Shown here piece by piece: positions 44,151 through 53,095 of a DNA stretch of 64,000 nt; the first letter of the stretch is position 1; each line of letters begins with the position of its first letter. The stretch is from Bradyrhizobium sp. AZCC 1610 (GTDB lineage Bacteria > Pseudomonadota > Alphaproteobacteria > Rhizobiales > Xanthobacteraceae), in contig NZ_JAZHRR010000001.1 of the NCBI RefSeq assembly GCF_036924515.1, positions 901,001 to 965,000 on the forward strand, written 5' to 3'. The position numbers and the translations under genes are program-made. A model generated the notes under the pieces. It saw nothing but the letters and a program-made list of their open reading frames with translations, had not been told where the DNA came from and did no database searches.

Positions 44151-44276
44151 CGTGTCCCGGACGCAACGCGGCACGAAGTGCTGCGTTGCTGAGCCGGGAC
44201 CCATTCCCGCGCGTTGAGATGGGTCCCGGCTCTGCACTGCAGCGCCGAGCGGGCGCTGCAGTGCGTCCGGGACACG
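44151..44276. repeat. Cloverleaf-like palindromic intergenic element
   Basis: Outer arms CGTGTCCCGGACGCA (44151-44165) and TGCGTCCGGGACACG (44262-44276) are perfect 15-base inverted copies. Inside are a hairpin around CGGCAC-GAA-GTGCTG, a perfect 14-base-pair stem GAGCCGGGACCCAT/ATGGGTCCCGGCTC, and a TGCACTGCAGCGC/GCGCTGCAGTG stem. The whole can fold as a four-way junction. It lies between convergent genes. Similar GTCCCGGAC repeats are, to my knowledge, frequent in Bradyrhizobium. Confidence 0.8.
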
Positions 44277-44282
44277 CTTCCG

Positions 44283-45253
44283 CTACTTGACCTCGATCTT
44301 CGCGTCGCTGGCGACTTTCTTCCAGGCTTCGATGTCGCTCGCGTTGATGTCGCGCTGCTGGTCTCCGGCGATGAAGTCCACCGAGATGCCGAGTGCCAGC
44401 AGCTTCTCAATGATGTCGGGCTCGGCCAGCGACGCCTTGAGCGCGCCGGAAATTTTTTGCGTAACACGGAAGCGGGAAGACCCGCGGGCGCATACATCAC
44501 CCAGGACAGGCTCCGTTCGAAATCGACGCCTTGCTCCTTGTAGCTCGCCACGTCAGGCAGGCTCGGCGATCGTCCGCCGCAGACAGCAAGCGCCTTCAGC
44601 TTGCCATCCCTCACCAGCGGCGTCCCGGTCGCCATGTCGACCAGCCCCACCGAGATGTGCCCGCCCATCAGGTCGTTGGCAAGTTTCGCCGCGCCGCTGA
44701 ACGGGACATGCTGCAGGCGGACACCCGCCTTCTGGGAGAGGATTTCGCCGCAGAAATGTCCGGTCGAGCCGACGCCCCAGCTTACGTACTGGATCGGCTC
44801 GCCCTTTTTCGATAGCTCGGTCAGGCCGCGCAGATCGTTGGCGGCAAAATCCTTCGTCGAGATGAGAAGAATGGACGACGTTCCGATCCGGCCGATGGTC
44901 GTAAAGTCCTTGATCGGATCATAGGGCAGGTTCGGATAGACCGCCGGCGCGAGCACATGCGTGGTCATGCCGCCGATCGTGATGGTGTAGCCATCCGGCG
45001 GGGAGGTCGCCGCCTGCTGCGCGCCGATGGTGCCTGCGGCGCCGGTGCGGTTTTCGACGTAAATGGTTTGCCCAAGACGGTTGCCCATCCGGTCGGCAAG
45101 CAGCCGGCCGAGCACGTCGCCGCCGCCACCGGCCCCGAACGGCAGCAGCATCTTGATCTTCTTGGAGGGGTAGTCGGCCGCGTCCTCGGCGCGGGCCGAG
45201 CATGGCACGGACGCGAGCGCAAGCAGCGAAAGCATTATCGCGCGTAACTTCAT
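44283..45253 (-). pseudogene. Tripartite tricarboxylate (TctC/Bug) binding protein with a frameshift
   Basis: A signal peptide (cut near CSARAED) leads into a Bug-family binding protein (KMLLPFGAGGGGDVLGRLLADRMG, VENRTGAAGTIGAQQ, WGVGSTGHF). At an A6 run on the minus strand (44451-44456) the frame is lost after LPASVLRK; the remaining C-terminus, ending ASDIEAWKKVASDAKIEVK at 44283, is in another frame, as if one A were missing. About 323 residues if restored, normal for the family. No TctA/TctB membrane genes are nearby, as is common for Bug proteins. Confidence 0.82.
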
Positions 45254-45353
45254 TTACTCTACTCCTGGGTTTCCCGTTTGTTTTTTGTTTTTGGTCGTTC
45301 GTCGCCGGGCGTTGTTTGCGCCGGGCGTGGAGATCGGCAGGGCCGTCGCGCGA

Positions 45354-46391
45354 TCAGGGTGCGCGAGGCTTGGCGCCGGAGTGCCGAAGGATGAAACGTG
45401 TCGGCAGGTAGACCGGCCGGATCTTGCGGGCCTCGTCGCCGTCGCGAATCCGATCGAGCAGGATGTTGGCGGCGACCCGGCCCATCTGGTCCAGATCCCA
45501 TGTCAACGCGGAGATACCCGGTGTTGCATGCCGGGCGAGATCAGTGTCGCCGATGCACACCAGCGACATGTCGTCGGGATAGCGGAGGCCGTTGCTGGCA
45601 AGCGCGTCCATCACGCCGGCCAGCATGTGCGTGCCCAACGTAATGATCGCGGTCGGACGGTCGGGGCCTTGCAGCAATTGGCAGACGTCGCTGAACGCAA
45701 TGCTCGAGCCTTGCGTCTGCGGCCGGATCAGGTCGGGATCGACCTCGATCTTGGCTTCGGCGTGGGCCTGCCGATAGCCGGCAAGGCGCTCCGAACTTGG
45801 CAGCAGCGCGGCACGGCCGGTGAGCAGCGCGATGCGGCGATGGCCGAGCCCGATGAGATACCGCGTGATTTCGAGGCCACCGCCGCGGTGGTCCGCGCGC
45901 ACCGAGGGGACGCTCGGCACCTCACGGTCGATCGCCACGCAGGGCAGGTCCAGGTTTGCGAGCGCGCCGGTGAAATCGGTGTGGGCGTTGTCGCCGGCGA
46001 ACAGCAGCAATCCATCCATGCGCCGCCGGCGCACCGCCGATATGAACGCCGTTTCGCGGCCTTGCTCGTGCCGGGTTGCGGCAAGCATCAGTACGTAGCC
46101 GGCGCGCTGGAATTCCTCCTCTGCGCCGTTGATCATCTCGCTGTAGAGTGGGTTGGAGAGGTCGGAGACCATGCAGCCGATCGTCTTGCTCTCACGCGAA
46201 CGCAAGGCCTGCGCCGCCGAATGCGGCTCGAAGCGCAGGCGGTTCACCGCCCGCATGATGCGGGCGTGCAATTCCGGACTGATGTGCGGCTCGCCGTTCA
46301 TGACGCGGCTGACGCTGCTGACCGATACGCCGGCCTGGGCTGCGACGTCGCGAATTGTGGCACGTGCAGGCTGGGCCTGGCGCAACGACAT
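45354..46391 (-). CDS. LacI-family regulator
   Basis: A 345-residue LacI protein with HTH TIRDVAAQAGVSVSSVSRVMNG, hinge helix SAAQALRSRESKTIG, and a type 1 periplasmic-binding-like effector domain. Placed between the TctC gene (same strand) and the divergent SDR-VOC-CMD genes, with a TGGAAACGTTTCCA palindrome and two further TGGAAACG half sites in the divergent region, so it likely represses that cluster. Confidence 0.92.
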   Translation of the reverse strand: MSLRQAQPARATIRDVAAQAGVSVSSVSRVMNGEPHISPELHARIMRAVNRLRFEPHSAAQALRSRESKTIGCMVSDLSNPLYSEMINGAEEEFQRAGYVLMLAATRHEQGRETAFISAVRRRRMDGLLLFAGDNAHTDFTGALANLDLPCVAIDREVPSVPSVRADHRGGGLEITRYLIGLGHRRIALLTGRAALLPSSERLAGYRQAHAEAKIEVDPDLIRPQTQGSSIAFSDVCQLLQGPDRPTAIITLGTHMLAGVMDALASNGLRYPDDMSLVCIGDTDLARHATPGISALTWDLDQMGRVAANILLDRIRDGDEARKIRPVYLPTRFILRHSGAKPRAP

Positions 46392-46450
46392 TGCAGGGCT
46401 CCCTTGAGCATTGCCGCTCGGGCGTAAGTGGGCGAAATCCTACCGTGTTC

Positions 46451-46495
46451 TGGAAACGATATGCAAGCCAAAATGGAAACGATATGCAAGCCAAA
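46451..46495. repeat. Tandem 23-base duplication holding LacI half sites
   Basis: TGGAAACGATATGCAAGCCA plus AAA is present twice in tandem (46451-46473 and 46474-46495). Each copy starts with TGGAAACG, the half site of the LacI palindrome at 46540. Confidence 0.75.
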
Positions 46496-46539
46496 GGCCT
46501 CCGAAAATCGGTACTTGAACAATAGTATGAGACGAAGTA

Positions 46540-46553
46540 TGGAAACGTTTCCA
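46540..46553. promoter_or_regulatory. LacI-type operator
   Basis: TGGAAACGTTTCCA is a perfect 14-base palindrome with the central CG typical of LacI-family sites, 45 bases before the SDR gene. Confidence 0.75.
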
Positions 46554-46597
46554 GAAAAGCCGGGAGCAGAGGCGCAGGCAGGAAACGGGACCGAGGC

Positions 46598-47396
46598 ATG
46601 ACACGGCGTGTCGAAGGAAAGGTCGCTTTGGTGACCGGTGCCGCCAACGGCATCGGACGAAGCGCAGCCCTGCTGCTGGCGCGCGAGGGCGCCAAGATCG
46701 TCGCCACCGATCTACAGGACGAGAAGGGCGAAGGCCTGCTGCGCGAATTGCGCGCCTCGGGGTGCGAGTGCGAGTACTACCACCACGACGTGACGCGCGA
46801 GGAGGACTGGCAGTCGATTGTGGCCCAGACCCGTTCACGGTTCGGCCGGCTCGATGTACTCGTCAACAATGCCGGGATCGGCCTCTCGGGTCCCGTGGTC
46901 GAGATGGCGTTCGCCGACTGGAAGCGGCAGGTGGCCGTCAATCTCGATGGCGTCTTCCTCGGCGTGAAGCATTCGCTCCCGCTAGTGCGGGCAGGGCGGG
47001 GGCGGAAGCATCATCAACGTTTCCTCGATTGCGGGAATCAAGGCGTCGCCGAACGTCTCGGGCTACTGCGCGACCAAGGGCGGCGTGCGGCTGTTCACGA
47101 AATCGGTTGCGCTGGAATGCGCGGCCGCCAAGGATGGCGTGCGCGTCAACTCGCTGCACCCCGGCATCACCGAAACCGCGATCTGGGACACGCTGATCGG
47201 CACCGCCGAGGACGGCTCGAATGCCGGACCGGCACGCGGGCCAACGCTGGACAAGCTCACCGAACGCGCCGTCCCGCTCGGGTACAAGGCCGCACCTGAA
47301 GATATCGCGAACGGCATCCTGTGGCTCGCCAGCGACGAGAGCCGCTACGTCACCGGCACCGAGTTCGTGATCGACGGCGGCAGGTCGATCGGCTGA
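46598..47396 (+). pseudogene. Short-chain dehydrogenase/reductase with a frameshift
   Basis: A classical SDR: TGAANGIGRS cofactor loop, NNAGIG, then the frame is lost at the G-rich GGGCGGGGGCGG run (46992-47005). In the second frame SIINVSSIAGIKAS, YCATKGG (Tyr-x-x-x-Lys), and the normal end GTEFVIDGGRSIG follow. About 265 residues if repaired. First gene of the LacI-controlled cluster. Either a sequencing indel or a recent mutation. Confidence 0.82.
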
Positions 47397-47462
47397 ACGT
47401 CGGGATCAATAAGAACAAGAGGCGGAAAGGATGTGCCGCCGGGAAGCAGACGGGAGGTCGTC

Positions 47463-47996
47463 ATGAGCCGTATCTTTGGTGCGGTCTGCCAGAACGGATA
47501 TGTCGTGCGGGATATCCGCGCCGCCATGGATCACTGGGTCAACGTGATGGGCGTCGGCCCCTGGTACTATATCGACAAGGTCAAGACCGACTACTTCCGC
47601 CACCGCGGCCAGGACTCCGCCATGGAGATGAGCGTGGCGCTCGCCAATTCCGGCGATCTGCAGATCGAGCTGATCCAGCAGCGCAACGATGCGCCCTCGA
47701 TGTACAAGGAGTTTCTCGACTCCGGCCGTGAAGGCTTGCAGCACATGTCGTACTGGACCCGTGATTATCAGGCGCTCTACGACCGCGCGCTGTCGCTTGG
47801 CTATAGGATCGGACATGAAGGCCAGATCGGCGGCGAAAAGGGCCGCTTTGCCTACTTCGATACGCAAGCCCATCCCGGAACCGTCGTGGAGATTTCAGAC
47901 ATCAGCGGCAGCAAGGGGAGTTTCTTCGAGCACATCCGCAAGGTCGCCGCCGACTGGGACGGCTCCGATCCGATCCGCGAAGTCGGTGGACGGTGA
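47463..47996 (+). CDS. VOC-family (glyoxalase/dioxygenase fold) protein
   Basis: A 177-residue vicinal-oxygen-chelate protein (Glyoxalase_4-like): QNGYVVRDIRAAMDHWVNVMGVGPW at the start, QIELIQQ mid-domain, HMSYW with a likely metal His, and TVVEISDIS with a likely metal Glu. The start at 47463 follows GGGAGG. VOC proteins of this type act as epimerases, isomerases or dioxygenases. It is the second gene of the LacI-linked cluster. Confidence 0.85.
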   Translation: MSRIFGAVCQNGYVVRDIRAAMDHWVNVMGVGPWYYIDKVKTDYFRHRGQDSAMEMSVALANSGDLQIELIQQRNDAPSMYKEFLDSGREGLQHMSYWTRDYQALYDRALSLGYRIGHEGQIGGEKGRFAYFDTQAHPGTVVEISDISGSKGSFFEHIRKVAADWDGSDPIREVGGR

Positions 47997-48021
47997 AATA
48001 GCAAACGTAAGGAAAAAGCGG

Positions 48022-48582
48022 ATGGCAAGACTTCCCCTGATCGATCCGGCGGCAACCAACGGCGACGTGCGTGAGTCCTTTGACAGGATGCCGGTCGTGC
48101 TGAACATCTTCCGGATGATGGCGCACGCCGAGGCCAACTTCATTCCGGCGATGCGGTTCGCCAATTCGATCCTGCACCGTCAAAAGCTCAGCCACGTCAA
48201 TCGCGAATTGCTGATCCTCCAGGTCGCGCAGTGCGAGCACGGTGCCTATGAGTGGCGGCAGCATGTTCCGATCGCGCTCGGCGTCGGCGTCACGCAAAAG
48301 CAGATCGACTGCATCGAGCAAAGCAAATACGAGGATGCCGCGTTCAATGCCGCCGAACAGGCGCTGCTGGCGTTCGGCCGGGAAGTCATCGAGAACGTGC
48401 GCGTCGCCGAACCGGTGTTCGCCGCGATGCGCAAGCATTTCAGCGAGCAGGAGATCGTCGAATCGATCCTGGCGATCGGCTTCTACATGACGATGGCGCG
48501 CCTGACGGAGGCAACCGAGGTTGACCTCGACCCGGCCGCCGGTATGACCGTCTTCGAGAGCAGCAAGAAGCGGTCGGGCTGA
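48022..48582 (+). CDS. Carboxymuconolactone decarboxylase (AhpD-like) family protein
   Basis: A 186-residue all-helical CMD-family protein. The conserved segment [22 protein letters not shown] is present, with a single Cys where AhpD has a Cys-x-x-Cys pair, so disulfide chemistry is unlikely and a lactone or hydrolytic role is more probable. The start follows AAGGA. It is 25 bases past the VOC gene, same operon. Confidence 0.85.
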   Translation: MARLPLIDPAATNGDVRESFDRMPVVLNIFRMMAHAEANFIPAMRFANSILHRQKLSHVNRELLILQVAQCEHGAYEWRQHVPIALGVGVTQKQIDCIEQSKYEDAAFNAAEQALLAFGREVIENVRVAEPVFAAMRKHFSEQEIVESILAIGFYMTMARLTEATEVDLDPAAGMTVFESSKKRSG

Positions 48583-48671
48583 CGTCTACACATGACCGTG
48601 CCACATTGACCGCACGGCCGGTTGCAGCGATCATCGGGCAGTTCGAGGGCAACGATGGCGCGGAGCGTGCA

Positions 48672-49097
48672 ATGACAGGTGAGCCGGAGGCGAGCGGTCC
48701 GCGACCATTAGGCGAGATCGCGAGCTACCACGCCCATATCTATTACGATCCGGCGGCCACGCGGGCCGAGGCCGAGCAGTTGCGCGCCTGGATCGGCGAG
48801 CGGTTCTCGGTCACGCTCGGGCGATGGCACGACGTCAAGGTCGGCCCGCATGACCAGGCCATGTACCAGGTGGCCTTTGCCCGGGAGGTTTTCCCCGAGT
48901 TGGTCCCATGGCTGATGCTCAATCATGGCAATCTAAGCGTTCTGGTGCATCCGAATACGACCAATCCGCGCCGGGACCATCTGGCCGATCCGATCTGGAT
49001 CGGGCCGGCGCTCGCCGTGCATGCCGACAAGCTGCCGGAGCATGCCGAGATGGAAGAGGCGCCCGCGCCGAATACCAATCCGGTTCTGCGGCCCTGA
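48672..49097 (+). CDS. DOPA 4,5-dioxygenase family protein
   Basis: A 141-residue protein of the DOPA-dioxygenase-like family. Conserved histidines are in [10 protein letters not shown] (two), [29 protein letters not shown]. Plant and fungal relatives cleave catechol rings extradiolly; most bacterial ones are uncharacterised. The start at 48672 follows GGAG. It lies 89 bases past the CMD gene and may extend that cluster, or have its own promoter. Confidence 0.85.
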   Translation: MTGEPEASGPRPLGEIASYHAHIYYDPAATRAEAEQLRAWIGERFSVTLGRWHDVKVGPHDQAMYQVAFAREVFPELVPWLMLNHGNLSVLVHPNTTNPRRDHLADPIWIGPALAVHADKLPEHAEMEEAPAPNTNPVLRP

Positions 49098-49195
49098 GCG
49101 CGGTTTAGCCGGGGAATCCCGGCCCGGTTTACCATTACTTGGCTTGAATCCGTGGATTCGGCCGGTCATGATGGCTGCGAGCGTTTGTCTCGATT

Positions 49196-50278
49196 ATGCC
49201 TTACTTTGGTTTGCATTATGGTGGGACTTATTCGGTGAATCCATTAGGAATCAGACGTGATTCCGAAGCGCCGAGCCGGGGACGGATGGATAGAAGGACG
49301 ACCAGCACAGCCGGGCTTGCTTCGAGCCGCGGTACCCGTTTGCTCCGTGAAGCGGCATTCGGCACAGCGGCGCTCGCCATGGCGCTGGGACTGGCCGCGT
49401 GGGTGACCGATTTCGACCTGGCCGCCTGGGTCAATCCCGCATCCGCGAATGTCAGCAGCACTACCTCGTTCGATGAGCGCTTCGGCCCGGGCTCGGTACG
49501 CCGTTCGCTGGCCCTCAATTACCCCTGGCGTCCCGCCGCCCGTTCGGGGCGCTCGGATTTCGATGCGGAGTTCGGGCACATCGAAAGCCTGTTGGGCGGA
49601 CAATCGCGCGAGGAGCAGAATATTGAGCCCGCGCCATCCGCCGCCTCGACAGCCGAGGCGGCAATCCCGTTGCCGAGAGCCCGGCCGGTCCTGGCCAATC
49701 TTCAGTCAGTGAGGAGCGATCCGGCGCCGGTTTCGTCTGACAACCGCACCATGTTCGAGAAGCTCGCCGATCTGGTGCCGATGCGCTTCTCGCTGGCATC
49801 GCTGACCCCGGGGGACGGGCTGCTCGGTGAGCGCAAGGATCTGACGGCGCTCGGCTATGACAGCCAGACGGCGGTCTACGACATTTCGGCCCGCGCCGTT
49901 TACTTGCCGAACGGCACCAAGCTCGAGGCACACTCAGGGCTGGGTGGCCTGATGGACAATCCGGCGTATGTCGACAAGCGCATGGTCGGCGCGACGCCGC
50001 CGAACGTCTATGACCTTAAGCCGCGCGAGAAACTTTTTCATGGTGTCGCGGCGCTGCGCATGACTCCCGTGGGCGAAAACGAAATGCACGGGCGAACGGG
50101 CCTGCTCGTGCACAGCTATTTGCTCGGCCCCAACGGCGATTCGAACGGCTGCGTCTCGATCAAGGACTATGACAGGTTCCTGGCCGCTTACCAGAACGGC
50201 GAGGTCAAGCGCCTTGTCGTGGTACCGAGCCTGCGCGAAGGCCTCACCGCGTCGCGGCGTTCACCGTCCCCGTCATGA
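49196..50278 (+). CDS. DUF2778 protein (Tlde1-like L,D-transpeptidase fold)
   Basis: A 360-residue protein with one membrane/signal segment (FGTAALAMALGLAAWV, residues 55-70), a low-complexity linker, and a C-terminal DUF2778 domain (about 220-345): HSGLGGLMDNP, GLLVHSYLLGPNGD, SNGCVSI with the candidate catalytic His and Cys. DUF2778 includes type VI effector Tlde1, which alters peptidoglycan; most rhizobial members are of unknown role and are probably exported to the cell wall. ATG at 49286 is an alternative start. Overlaps the next gene by four bases. Confidence 0.8.
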   Translation: MPYFGLHYGGTYSVNPLGIRRDSEAPSRGRMDRRTTSTAGLASSRGTRLLREAAFGTAALAMALGLAAWVTDFDLAAWVNPASANVSSTTSFDERFGPGSVRRSLALNYPWRPAARSGRSDFDAEFGHIESLLGGQSREEQNIEPAPSAASTAEAAIPLPRARPVLANLQSVRSDPAPVSSDNRTMFEKLADLVPMRFSLASLTPGDGLLGERKDLTALGYDSQTAVYDISARAVYLPNGTKLEAHSGLGGLMDNPAYVDKRMVGATPPNVYDLKPREKLFHGVAALRMTPVGENEMHGRTGLLVHSYLLGPNGDSNGCVSIKDYDRFLAAYQNGEVKRLVVVPSLREGLTASRRSPSPS

Positions 50279-50544
50279 GCGCAGTTGCGGGCGATGCCGC
50301 CGATTCCGACACGCCGCTGCGTGCGGTTTTCAAAATCAACCTGAATGGCAAGACGGTGTCGATCGGAACGGTCGGCCAGGCCTATCGCTTCATCAGCAAT
50401 CTCAGCTCGATCGAGTGGATCGAATTCCGCGCGCTGCACGCCGATGCTGTCAGTGCACTACAGGGCGCCGCTGATAACGCGATGCTGACGGTGCAGGCGA
50501 CCAACGCCCTGCGTGCACTGTTCGTCCGCGCGAAGCTACTGTGA
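50275..50544 (+). CDS. Small DUF982-like protein
   Basis: An 89-residue protein: FKINLNGKTVSIGTVGQAYR, then a helical tail with ADAVSALQGAADN. This is close to the DUF982 pattern of small rhizobial proteins (strand, ISN/LSS turn, WxxxxxxxH, C-terminal helix), function unknown. Coupled by ATGA to the DUF2778 gene, so they may act together, possibly as a regulator or immunity-type partner; that is inference only. Confidence 0.55.
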   Translation: MSAVAGDAADSDTPLRAVFKINLNGKTVSIGTVGQAYRFISNLSSIEWIEFRALHADAVSALQGAADNAMLTVQATNALRALFVRAKLL

Positions 50545-50549
50545 GTCCC

Positions 50550-51155
50550 ATGCCCGCAAGCGAGATTGAAGACGACCGCCTTATCCGGGAATTGTTGCAG
50601 AACTGGGCGATCTGGCGCGATGCCGGCGACTGGGAGCGTTTCCGCACGGTCTGGCATCCCGACGGCCGCATGATGGCGACCTGGACGCAGGGCACCGGCG
50701 ACGAGTTCATCGAGATCAGCAAGCAGGCCTGGGCCAAGGGTGTCAGCATCCTGCATTTCCTCGGCGGCATCTCGGTCGACCTCGCAGGACACCGCGCGAT
50801 TTCGCAGACCAAGATGACGATCTCGCAGCGCGCCGAGGTCGAAGGCGTGCTGTGCGATGTGCTCTGCACCGGGCGGTTCTACGATTTCCTTGAAAAGCGC
50901 GAGGGGCGCTGGGGCATCGTGCTGCGCCAGCCGATCTATGAGAAGGACCGCATGGACCCCGTCACGCCGGGCGCGGCGCCCGTTCTCGACAAGGCACTGC
51001 TCGAGCAGTTTCCGCCGGGATACCGGCACCTCGCCTATTTGCAGACCCGCATCGGCTACACGGTGAAGCGCGACATGCCCGGCCTGAAGGGGCCCGAAGT
51101 CGAGGCATTGTATGCGCGCGGGGCGACATGGCTGCAGGGCAAGCCGCTTAGCTGA
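50550..51155 (+). CDS. SnoaL-like (NTF2-fold) protein
   Basis: A 201-residue protein whose first 130 residues are a SnoaL_4 domain (LIRELLQNWAIWRDAGDWERFRTVWHPDGRMMATW). The fold hosts hydratases, dehydratases and cyclases as well as non-enzymes. The C-terminal 60 residues are an extension (YLQTRIGYTVKRDMPGLKGP) seen in related proteins. GTG at 50541 is an alternative start. It ends tail-to-tail with an 8-base overlap with the MetE-like gene. Confidence 0.8.
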   Translation: MPASEIEDDRLIRELLQNWAIWRDAGDWERFRTVWHPDGRMMATWTQGTGDEFIEISKQAWAKGVSILHFLGGISVDLAGHRAISQTKMTISQRAEVEGVLCDVLCTGRFYDFLEKREGRWGIVLRQPIYEKDRMDPVTPGAAPVLDKALLEQFPPGYRHLAYLQTRIGYTVKRDMPGLKGPEVEALYARGATWLQGKPLS

Positions 51156-52188
51156 TCTCCTTGCGCACGGCGGCTGCTGCGTCGCACATCGCCTTCAGTT
51201 TTCCGAACGCGATATGCCGCGGCATGTACTTCATGCCGCAATCGGGCGCGACGACGAGGCGATCGGCGGCGACGTGCCTCAACCCGTTGCGGATCCGGCT
51301 GGCTACCACATCGGCGGATTCGATCTCGGGATTGCCGAGGTCGAGCACGCCGAGCATGATTTTCTTCGACGACAGATCCTTGAGCACGCCGAGATCGAGT
51401 TTTGGTTGCGCCGCCTCGATCGAAATCTGCTCGGCCTTTGTGTCGGCGAGTTCGGCGAGGAAGGAATAGCCGGCCGGCTTGGTCGAGCCGGGCACGACAG
51501 CGGCATAGCCGAAGCACAGATGCACTACCGTCGGCACGGTAATGCCCTCGAGCGCGCGGTTGATCGCCTTGACCGCATAGCGGCGGGCAAGGTCCGGATT
51601 GTTGCGTACCCAGGGCTCGTCAAGCTGGATCACGTCGGCGCCGGCCTTTTGCAGGTCGAGCGCTTCGGCGTTGACGGCGGCGGCGAACGCCATCGCCAGT
51701 TCCTCGTCGTCTTTATAGAATTCGTTCTTGGCCTGCTGGCTCATCGTGAACGGGCCGGGCAGGGTGATCTTGGCCGCGCGATCGGTATTCTCCCGCAGAA
51801 ATTCCATGTCGTGCAGCTCGACCGGGCCACGCCGCTTTACCGGGCCGACGACGCGCGGCACCGGCGTCTGGTGCCCGCTGCGCGAGGTGATCATCGCCGG
51901 ATTTTCGTCGTCGATGCCCTCAAGCGCCGTGGCGAAACGGTTCGAATAGCTCTCACGGCGGATTTCGCCGTCGGTCACGATGTCGATGCCGGCGCGCTCC
52001 ATGTCCCTGATCGCGACAATGGTGGCGTCGTCCTGCGCTTCCTCCAGGTGCTCGGCCGGCAGCCGCCACATCGCATGCATGCGCGTGCGCGGCACCACTT
52101 TCGACAGCATCGCGCGATCGACCAGCCATTCCGGCTGCGGGTAGCTGCCGACGACGGTGGTCGGCAGCAGGTGCTTTGGCAGGTTCAT
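51148..52188 (-). CDS. MetE C-terminal-domain-like methyltransferase
   Basis: A 346-residue single-domain relative of cobalamin-independent methionine synthase. Zinc ligands are His223, Cys225 (HLCFGY), probably Glu258, and Cys317 (PDCGMKY). The N-terminal MetE domain that helps bind polyglutamyl folate is missing, as in archaeal MetE-like and many proteobacterial accessory proteins. It may transfer a methyl from a substrate other than methyl-folate. Last gene of the ABC-deacetylase-FAH group. Confidence 0.85.
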   Translation of the reverse strand: MNLPKHLLPTTVVGSYPQPEWLVDRAMLSKVVPRTRMHAMWRLPAEHLEEAQDDATIVAIRDMERAGIDIVTDGEIRRESYSNRFATALEGIDDENPAMITSRSGHQTPVPRVVGPVKRRGPVELHDMEFLRENTDRAAKITLPGPFTMSQQAKNEFYKDDEELAMAFAAAVNAEALDLQKAGADVIQLDEPWVRNNPDLARRYAVKAINRALEGITVPTVVHLCFGYAAVVPGSTKPAGYSFLAELADTKAEQISIEAAQPKLDLGVLKDLSSKKIMLGVLDLGNPEIESADVVASRIRNGLRHVAADRLVVAPDCGMKYMPRHIAFGKLKAMCDAAAAVRKEIS

Positions 52189-52225
52189 GAGTGTCTCCTT
52201 GCTCTTGCTATTGCTTCCTCAATTC

Positions 52226-53095
52226 TCAGGCCGCACGCGTCACCGCGGCCGCAGCCTCATCCTTGACCGGATTGCGCAGCACGCCGATGCCGGACACCTC
52301 GACCTCGACCACGTCGCCATCCTTCATCCAGAGCGGCGGCGTGCGGTAGGCGCCGACGCCGCCGGTGGTGCCGGTCACGATGACGTCGCCGGGGACGAGC
52401 TCGGTGAAGGTCGAGCAATAGGCGATCAGGGCAGGGACGTCGAACACGAGGTCCGAGATTGGTGCTGCCTGCACCTCGACGCCGTTGAGGCGGGTCGCGA
52501 TGGTCTGCTTGCTGATGTCGGGGATTTCGTCCGTCGTGACCATCCATGGCCCGAATGCGCCGGTGCCGACGAAGTTTTTGCCGGGGGCGAATTGCGAAGT
52601 ATGGCGCTGCCAGTCGCGGATGCTGCCGTCATTGTAGCAGGCATAGCCGGCGACATGCGCCAGCGCTGTCTCGCGCGAAATGCGTCGGCCGGCCTTGCCG
52701 ATGATAACGGCCGTCTCGCCCTCATAATCGAATCGCTCGGACTCCAGCGGCCGGATCATCGGCTGGCCGCCGCCGACCTGGCTGTTGGCAAAGCGGATGA
52801 AGATCATCGGGTGCGGCGGTGTGGGATGGCCGCTTTCGGCGAGATGTGTGGCGTAGTTGACGCCGATGCAGAAGATCTTGTCCGGATCGGGAACGGTCGG
52901 CAGCAATTCGATTTCGGCGAACGCGTAATCGGGACGTTCGCTTTGCAGCGCCTTCAGGTCGTCGAGCGATCCGTTCGCGAGCAACGCCTTCAGGGTCGGC
53001 CAATCCTTCAGCCGCTTGCCGGCATCGATGATGCCGGCGTTTGTCACCAGGCCGTAGGTTGCCGTCTGACCTGCCTTGAAACTCGCGATCTTCAT
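52226..53095 (-). CDS. Fumarylacetoacetate hydrolase-family protein
   Basis: A 289-residue FAH-fold protein with metal site residues in YEGETAVIIGKAGR, the FCIGVNYATHLAESG segment, and GTTGGVGAYRTPP at the end. Members are fumarylpyruvate, acylpyruvate or 2-keto-3-deoxy sugar acid hydrolases/dehydratases. The start at 53095 shares one base with the stop of the deacetylase gene (TAATG). Substrate unknown. Confidence 0.88.
   Translation of the reverse strand: MKIASFKAGQTATYGLVTNAGIIDAGKRLKDWPTLKALLANGSLDDLKALQSERPDYAFAEIELLPTVPDPDKIFCIGVNYATHLAESGHPTPPHPMIFIRFANSQVGGGQPMIRPLESERFDYEGETAVIIGKAGRRISRETALAHVAGYACYNDGSIRDWQRHTSQFAPGKNFVGTGAFGPWMVTTDEIPDISKQTIATRLNGVEVQAAPISDLVFDVPALIAYCSTFTELVPGDVIVTGTTGGVGAYRTPPLWMKDGDVVEVEVSGIGVLRNPVKDEAAAAVTRAA

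Noticed and set aside
44451..44456. Programmed frameshifting in tctC
   Set aside because: The TctC family is not known for it, no stimulatory structure stands out, and other genes here show similar unexplained shifts.
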